From contig CAJBVG010000290.1 of NCBI GenBank assembly GCA_903958995.1, positions 1 to 9,728 on the forward strand: DNA of 9,728 bases. The letters are read 5' to 3'. The DNA comes from an uncultured bacterium (GTDB taxonomy: Bacteria; Bacteroidota; Bacteroidia; Sphingobacteriales; Sphingobacteriaceae). How positions within the stretch are numbered: the stretch's first letter is position 1; each line of letters opens with the position of its first letter. The position numbers and the translations under genes are program-made. Shown piece after piece: positions 6,555 through 9,728 of the stretch. A model generated the notes under the pieces. That model did no database searches. It was given only the letters and a program-made list of their open reading frames with translations, and was not told the origin of the DNA.

Positions 6555-7745
6555 TCATAAAGATTGGATATGCCTAAAAATGGAGATTACACTTAATACT
6601 ACAAAAAAACTAATAATGAATAGATAATAATGGATATATGGGATGCTTATTGTAAACATACCGGCAAAACCCTGAATGCCTAACAAAACCTCATTAATTA
6701 CTATAATAATCATGAAATAATAAATATATTTTGAAAGCGAGTTGAGCAGTATATATCTAAATAAATAATGTAGAATGAACATTGAGATGATTACTAATAA
6801 AACTAAGTGCAAATAAGCAATAACAATTGATCTTAAACTATAGGCTATATGACTAATAAATGGAACCGTTGAAACCAATTGTAGTATTAATTTTAGTGTA
6901 AATGCAAACAATATTACCCATACAATTCTAGCAAAATACTTATCTGTTGATATCACGAGCTTATTTTTATGTCTAGAAACTTGCATCAATAAATAGCACC
7001 AAGTGACTAACTGCAATACCGAAGCTAAGATTACTATTACATATAGTGATGAAGGAATTTTTAGCCATAAAATGGATAAAAAATAACTAGGGAACGTAGA
7101 TAAAAAAAACACCCAGAAAATAGTCTTCAAATTGTTTATTGGCATATACTTCAATAATTGATAGAACATCAAACCAAAACAGGTAAAAATAAACCATCCA
7201 TTGTATTGAAAATGCAAATAAAAATAAACACTTGCTAGATGAACATCTTGTTGGTACGATTTGCTTATCATTAAATAAGCTATATAAAATGTTCCGAAAT
7301 TTGAAATGAAATTAAAAAACAATGCCGCATAAAACCAGTGCTTCACAAAAGCTTGTTCTTTAAAATTTAAAGTGTCTTTTATAAAAAAAAAGCTGAACAG
7401 CACAGCGGTTAAAACAATAAGGAAAGAAAATGTATTTGATGAAACATGATACCCATATAATATAAAAGATATCATCATTCCAATAGAAAAAACCGTATTT
7501 GCAATTAGTATTAAATTGTATTTTTTCCAATTTAACTGAATATGTTGATCTAGAAAATAAATCAACATAAGATATAATGCTTGGCTAATCCAGGCGGCAA
7601 AAGCAAAATGTGAATGTGCGTGTTGTAAATGTTTTTGCTCAAGATATGGGAAAGAAAAAGCAATTTTGTATCGCATCAAAAAACCTAACAATGCAACAAT
7701 TAATAAGTTAGTGATTAATACTAAAATCCATTTTTTATAATTCAT
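6555..7745 (-). CDS. Histidine-rich polytopic membrane protein, about 12 TM, function unknown
   Basis: A 396-residue integral membrane protein with about twelve hydrophobic helices and few charged residues. I do not recognise a named family with certainty. Histidines cluster at helix ends: H39, H42, H44 and H46 at the start of TM2 (HLQHAHSHFAF), H178 in about TM6 (LHFQYNGW) and H313 in about TM10 (AYLHLVLL). This count and spacing loosely recall subunit I of haem-copper oxidases and NO reductases, but the His-His pair of TM7 and the HxH of TM10 are not seen, and it is shorter than those enzymes. It may be a haem or copper membrane protein of a related fold (inference). It is followed by the FAS1 lipoprotein gene and lies back to back with purT across a 314-bp gap. 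It ends with TGA inside a 7-bp stem (6542-6561) that lacks a T run. Confidence 0.85.
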   Translation of the reverse strand: MNYKKWILVLITNLLIVALLGFLMRYKIAFSFPYLEQKHLQHAHSHFAFAAWISQALYLMLIYFLDQHIQLNWKKYNLILIANTVFSIGMMISFILYGYHVSSNTFSFLIVLTAVLFSFFFIKDTLNFKEQAFVKHWFYAALFFNFISNFGTFYIAYLMISKSYQQDVHLASVYFYLHFQYNGWFIFTCFGLMFYQLLKYMPINNLKTIFWVFFLSTFPSYFLSILWLKIPSSLYVIVILASVLQLVTWCYLLMQVSRHKNKLVISTDKYFARIVWVILFAFTLKLILQLVSTVPFISHIAYSLRSIVIAYLHLVLLVIISMFILHYLFRYILLNSLSKYIYYFMIIIVINEVLLGIQGFAGMFTISIPYIHYYLFIISFFVVLSVISIFRHIQSL

Positions 7746-8059
7746 ATTATTAATACCCCTGGTGATTTCTAATAATCAAATTTGCTCGATAGGACTTATC
7801 TATAAATAAAGGTATTGTGAGATTGTAATGATTAGTTGAAATGGAATTGCTATGCATCTTTCCATTTTGCCTTTTTTATATAAATCAAATTAATTCTATA
7901 AAACGAATAAAGCATAAATGTACTTAAATACTTTAATTAATTGGGTCAATATTAAAGAAAATTACGGACCAAGACGAGTTATGGAGCATTATTAATTATA
8001 CACGTTCATTAGCTAAATGATTTTTTTTGTACGCATAAAAAATATGCTTACTTTTCGGT
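7746..8059. other. Intergenic region between divergent genes, no gene seen
   Basis: This 314-bp AT-rich stretch separates the start of the minus-strand membrane protein from purT. I see no ORF of credible length, no tRNA and no clear long repeat. It should hold the promoters of both genes. Only the purT side shows a recognisable promoter-like arrangement (8027-8056). For the minus side I found only near-matches to TAnnTTTG (complement of 7807-7814, TACCTTTA) without a spaced TTG. No convincing FNR/CRP-type or NsrR-type palindrome was found. Confidence 0.7.
8027..8056 (+). promoter_or_regulatory. Probable Bacteroidota-type promoter of purT
   Basis: TTG at 8027-8029, a 19-base spacer, then TACTTTTC at 8049-8056 (one mismatch to TAnnTTTG) fit the Bacteroidota sigma-A consensus TTG-N17-23-TAnnTTTG. 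Transcription would start close to 8062, too near the ATG at 8060 but suited to the ATG at 8072. Confidence 0.45.
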
Positions 8060-9250
8060 ATGGAAAATACAATGACAATTGGAACACCACTTAGCAACAC
8101 CGCAAAAAAAGCGATGTTGTTGGGTTCGGGCGAATTAGGCAAAGAAGTAGCGATCGAATTTCAACGATTAGGCGTAGAAGTAATTGCAGTAGACCGCTAC
8201 GCAAACGCTCCTGCTATGCAAGTCGCACATCGTTCTTATGTAGTATCGATGTTAGATGGTGAAGCATTAGCCACTATTATTCGCAAAGAAAAGCCAGATT
8301 ATATTGTGCCCGAAGTAGAAGCTATTGCAACAAGCACATTAATTGAATTAGAAGCCGAAGGCTTCACGGTTATTCCAACGGCAAAAGCCACTTGGTTAAC
8401 CATGAATAGAGAAGGCATTCGATCTCTTGCTGCAAATGAATTAAATGTAAAAACCTCTCCTTTTGAATTTGCAGGAACATTAGAAGAATTTGAAATAGCT
8501 GTTGCTAAAATTGGGATACCCTGTGTTATTAAGCCAATCATGAGTTCTTCTGGAAAAGGACAAAGTGTAATAAAAAAACAAGAAGATGTGTTGGCCTCTT
8601 GGGAATACGCACAACAAGGTGGAAGGTCTGGAAAAGGACGCGTAATTATTGAGGGCTTTGTCGATTTTGATTATGAAATCACTTTACTCACTATCAAACA
8701 TCAAGCTGGCATTTCTTTTTGTGCACCCATAGGACACCGTCAAGAACATGGTGATTACCAAGAATCATGGCAACCACATCCTATGTCGGAAAATGCTTTA
8801 AAGGCAGCACAAGACATTGCCAGCAAAGTGGTAAATGCTTTGGGAGGTAAAGGTTTATTTGGCGTAGAATTTTTTGTCAAAGGAGATGAAGTTTATTTTT
8901 CAGAATTATCACCCCGACCACATGACACCGGAATGGTAACGATGATTTCGCAAGACCTTTCTGAATTTGCCTTACATGTGCGTGCGATTTTAGATTTACC
9001 CATACCAAATATTGTGCAACATGGACCATCTGCCTCTAGTGTAATTCTAGTAAAAGGAAATTCCAATAAGGTCAGTTTTTCTGGCATAGAAAAAGCGCTC
9101 GAAAATCCAAACACACAAATTAGACTATTTGGCAAACCAAATGTAGACGGCGAAAGAAGAATGGGTGTTTGCTTAGCCAGAGCAGAAAGCATCGAATCTG
9201 CAAGAAATAGTGCAAATTCTGCTGCTGCAAATATAAAATCTACTTTATAA
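8060..9250 (+). CDS. purT: Formate-dependent phosphoribosylglycinamide formyltransferase PurT
   Basis: Cytoplasmic ATP-grasp enzyme of purine synthesis: GAR + formate + ATP to formyl-GAR + ADP + phosphate, the folate-independent alternative to PurN. At 396 residues it is full length. Visible are the N-terminal GSGELGKE loop (22-29), DRYANAPAMQVAHRS (45-59), the ATP-grasp glycine loop SSSGKGQS (162-169), GHRQEHGDYQESWQP (225-239), and E270 and E282 (GVEFF, SELSPRPHDTGM) at the positions of the metal-binding glutamates. Similarity to the gammaproteobacterial protein is very high in the N-terminal part. The ATG at 8072 (MTIGTPLSN) matches the usual PurT N-terminus better and fits the promoter spacing, so the first four residues from 8060 may not be translated. 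GC looks somewhat higher than in the nos genes. It is likely followed in the same transcript by the mini-protein. Confidence 0.96.
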   Translation: MENTMTIGTPLSNTAKKAMLLGSGELGKEVAIEFQRLGVEVIAVDRYANAPAMQVAHRSYVVSMLDGEALATIIRKEKPDYIVPEVEAIATSTLIELEAEGFTVIPTAKATWLTMNREGIRSLAANELNVKTSPFEFAGTLEEFEIAVAKIGIPCVIKPIMSSSGKGQSVIKKQEDVLASWEYAQQGGRSGKGRVIIEGFVDFDYEITLLTIKHQAGISFCAPIGHRQEHGDYQESWQPHPMSENALKAAQDIASKVVNALGGKGLFGVEFFVKGDEVYFSELSPRPHDTGMVTMISQDLSEFALHVRAILDLPIPNIVQHGPSASSVILVKGNSNKVSFSGIEKALENPNTQIRLFGKPNVDGERRMGVCLARAESIESARNSANSAAANIKSTL

Positions 9251-9301
9251 ACAGCTATTAAAAAATATTACTTACCTTGTATTATATAAACAACAGAAAT
9301 C

Positions 9302-9406
9302 ATGGCAAAAGAAAAATCACCAACCAAAGAAGCAAAAAAAGAACCTGCTAAATCTTTAAAAGAAAAACGTGCAGATAAAAAAGCAAAAAGAGATAGCAAA
9401 AAATAA
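9302..9406 (+). CDS. 34-residue lysine-rich mini-protein
   Basis: A short ORF from ATG 9302 to TAA 9404-9406, beginning MAKEKSPTKEAKKEP and ending RDSKK. It has 13 Lys and 3 Arg against 7 Glu/Asp, Ala-rich spacing, no hydrophobic core, and is probably disordered or a single charged helix. It starts 51 bases after the purT stop and ends just before a strong terminator, so it fits a real short gene or the tail of the purT transcript. The composition suggests RNA, DNA or ribosome association, but no motif proves it. I recall similar small basic proteins in Bacteroidota without a known function. Confidence 0.6.
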   Translation: MAKEKSPTKEAKKEPAKSLKEKRADKKAKRDSKK

Positions 9407-9410
9407 TTCT

Positions 9411-9446
9411 AAAAAGGACTTTATTCAACAATAAAGTCTTTTTTTT
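9411..9446 (+). terminator. Intrinsic terminator after the mini-protein gene
   Basis: The left arm 9411-9425 (ending GGACTTTATT) pairs over 15 positions, with one G-T wobble, to the right arm 9430-9444 (beginning AATAAAGTC) across a CAAC loop, followed by T's. The A-rich left flank and T-rich right flank let it work in both directions. It closes the purT/mini-protein unit. Confidence 0.88.
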
Positions 9447-9595
9447 CAGCATTTATAGGTGTTTCAAGACAAATCTACGATTTTTTTAATCTATTTTTAA
9501 TCATAAATAATTGATTATCAAGATATTAAACATATTTTTAAATATATACAAAATCATATTTTTTTATTAAATTAGTAGAAACAAAAATCATTGTT

Positions 9596-9728
9596 ATGAA
9601 AAGATTACTATCTCTCATCTTGATTGTATACCTTAGCTTTGTTGTAAACAAAGGCTTTGCTCAATTTCAATCAAAACCACTTGGCAGCTCAAGTCCAGCA
9701 ACAAAACAAGTAACAAAGCCAGCAACAA
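9596..9728 (+). CDS. Secreted protein of unknown function, 5' end only (runs off the window)
   Basis: An open frame from ATG 9596 continues to the right edge (44 codons visible). It begins MKRLLSLILIVYLSFVV and has a typical Sec signal peptide: basic n-region, hydrophobic core (4-17), and likely cut after GFA (20-22) before QFQSKP. The mature part starts with a Ser/Thr/Pro/Lys-rich low-complexity stretch. Too little is present to name it. It is preceded by about 150 bp of very AT-rich sequence after the terminator, where its promoter should lie. I saw no clear TAnnTTTG there. Confidence 0.75.
   Translation, partial: MKRLLSLILIVYLSFVVNKGFAQFQSKPLGSSSPATKQVTKPAT

Noticed and set aside
6542..6561. 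Hairpin (7-bp AT-rich stem) over the stop codon of the 12-TM gene as a terminator
   Set aside because: The stem is weak and no T run follows on the minus strand, so read-through into the FAS1 gene is more likely.
6555..7745. Assignment of the 12-TM protein as NnrS or as a true NO reductase/oxidase subunit I
   Set aside because: I do not see the NnrS-type sequence landmarks, nor the TM7 His-His and TM10 HxH ligands of haem-copper enzymes, so I left it unnamed.
8006..8028. TCATT/AATGA hairpin followed by eight T's upstream of purT as a terminator or leader element
   Set aside because: The stem is only five pairs, there is no upstream plus-strand gene to terminate, and the T run overlaps the putative promoter.
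8893..9192. Open frame of 99 codons on the minus strand inside purT
   Set aside because: Fully antisense to a conserved enzyme region and without a recognisable domain or start context.
8060..9250. Recent horizontal transfer of purT because of higher GC and strong similarity to gammaproteobacterial PurT
   Set aside because: The GC difference is modest by eye and PurT is highly conserved overall; without a tree or codon statistics the claim is not supported.

Overview
The window looks like a chromosomal segment of a Bacteroidota (Flavobacteriia/Chitinophagia-type) bacterium. The reasons are: low GC (about 30-35% by eye, slightly higher in purT), no Shine-Dalgarno sequences before the starts, lipoprotein signal peptides of Bacteroidota style, a promoter-like TTG-N19-TAnnTTTG arrangement before purT, and a clade II type nitrous oxide reductase.

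Layout. (1) Positions 1-5878, plus strand, hold the right-hand part of a nos (N2O respiration) operon. It contains the 3' portion of nosZ (the 5' end lies outside the window), a strong intrinsic terminator, an ORF that joins a 4-TM membrane domain to NosL, then nosD, nosF, nosY and a group III truncated haemoglobin. Genes are packed tightly (0-nt spacing at nosL/nosD, ATGA overlaps at nosD/nosF and nosF/nosY, 21 nt between nosY and the globin). (2) A bidirectional hairpin terminator at about 5869-5898 separates this operon from two minus-strand genes: a roughly 12-TM histidine-rich membrane protein (6555-7745) followed by a FAS1 (fasciclin) lipoprotein (5933-6496). (3) A 314-bp AT-rich gap (7746-8059) carries a likely purT promoter. 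(4) purT (formate-dependent GAR transformylase), a 34-residue lysine-rich mini-protein and a terminator follow. (5) The 5' end of a secreted-protein gene runs off the right edge.

How it works together. NosZ reduces N2O to N2 in the periplasm. NosL (copper delivery), NosD (periplasmic beta-helix protein) and the NosFY ABC transporter support maturation of its copper centres. The group III globin at the operon end fits handling of NO or reactive nitrogen, or haem-based sensing, in cells that respire N2O. The membrane protein and FAS1 lipoprotein next door are candidates for a further nitrogen-oxide or respiratory accessory pair, but this rests on neighbourhood and histidine placement only. purT and the mini-protein appear to be an unrelated housekeeping unit.

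The point most worth a second look is the in-frame junction at 2314-2323. A run of seven A's fuses a 4-TM domain to a complete NosL lipoprotein precursor; with six A's the two would be separate genes with the same ATGA stop/start overlap seen twice more downstream in this operon. I found no CRISPR array, IS element, tRNA or rRNA, and no sign of a phage or defence system.
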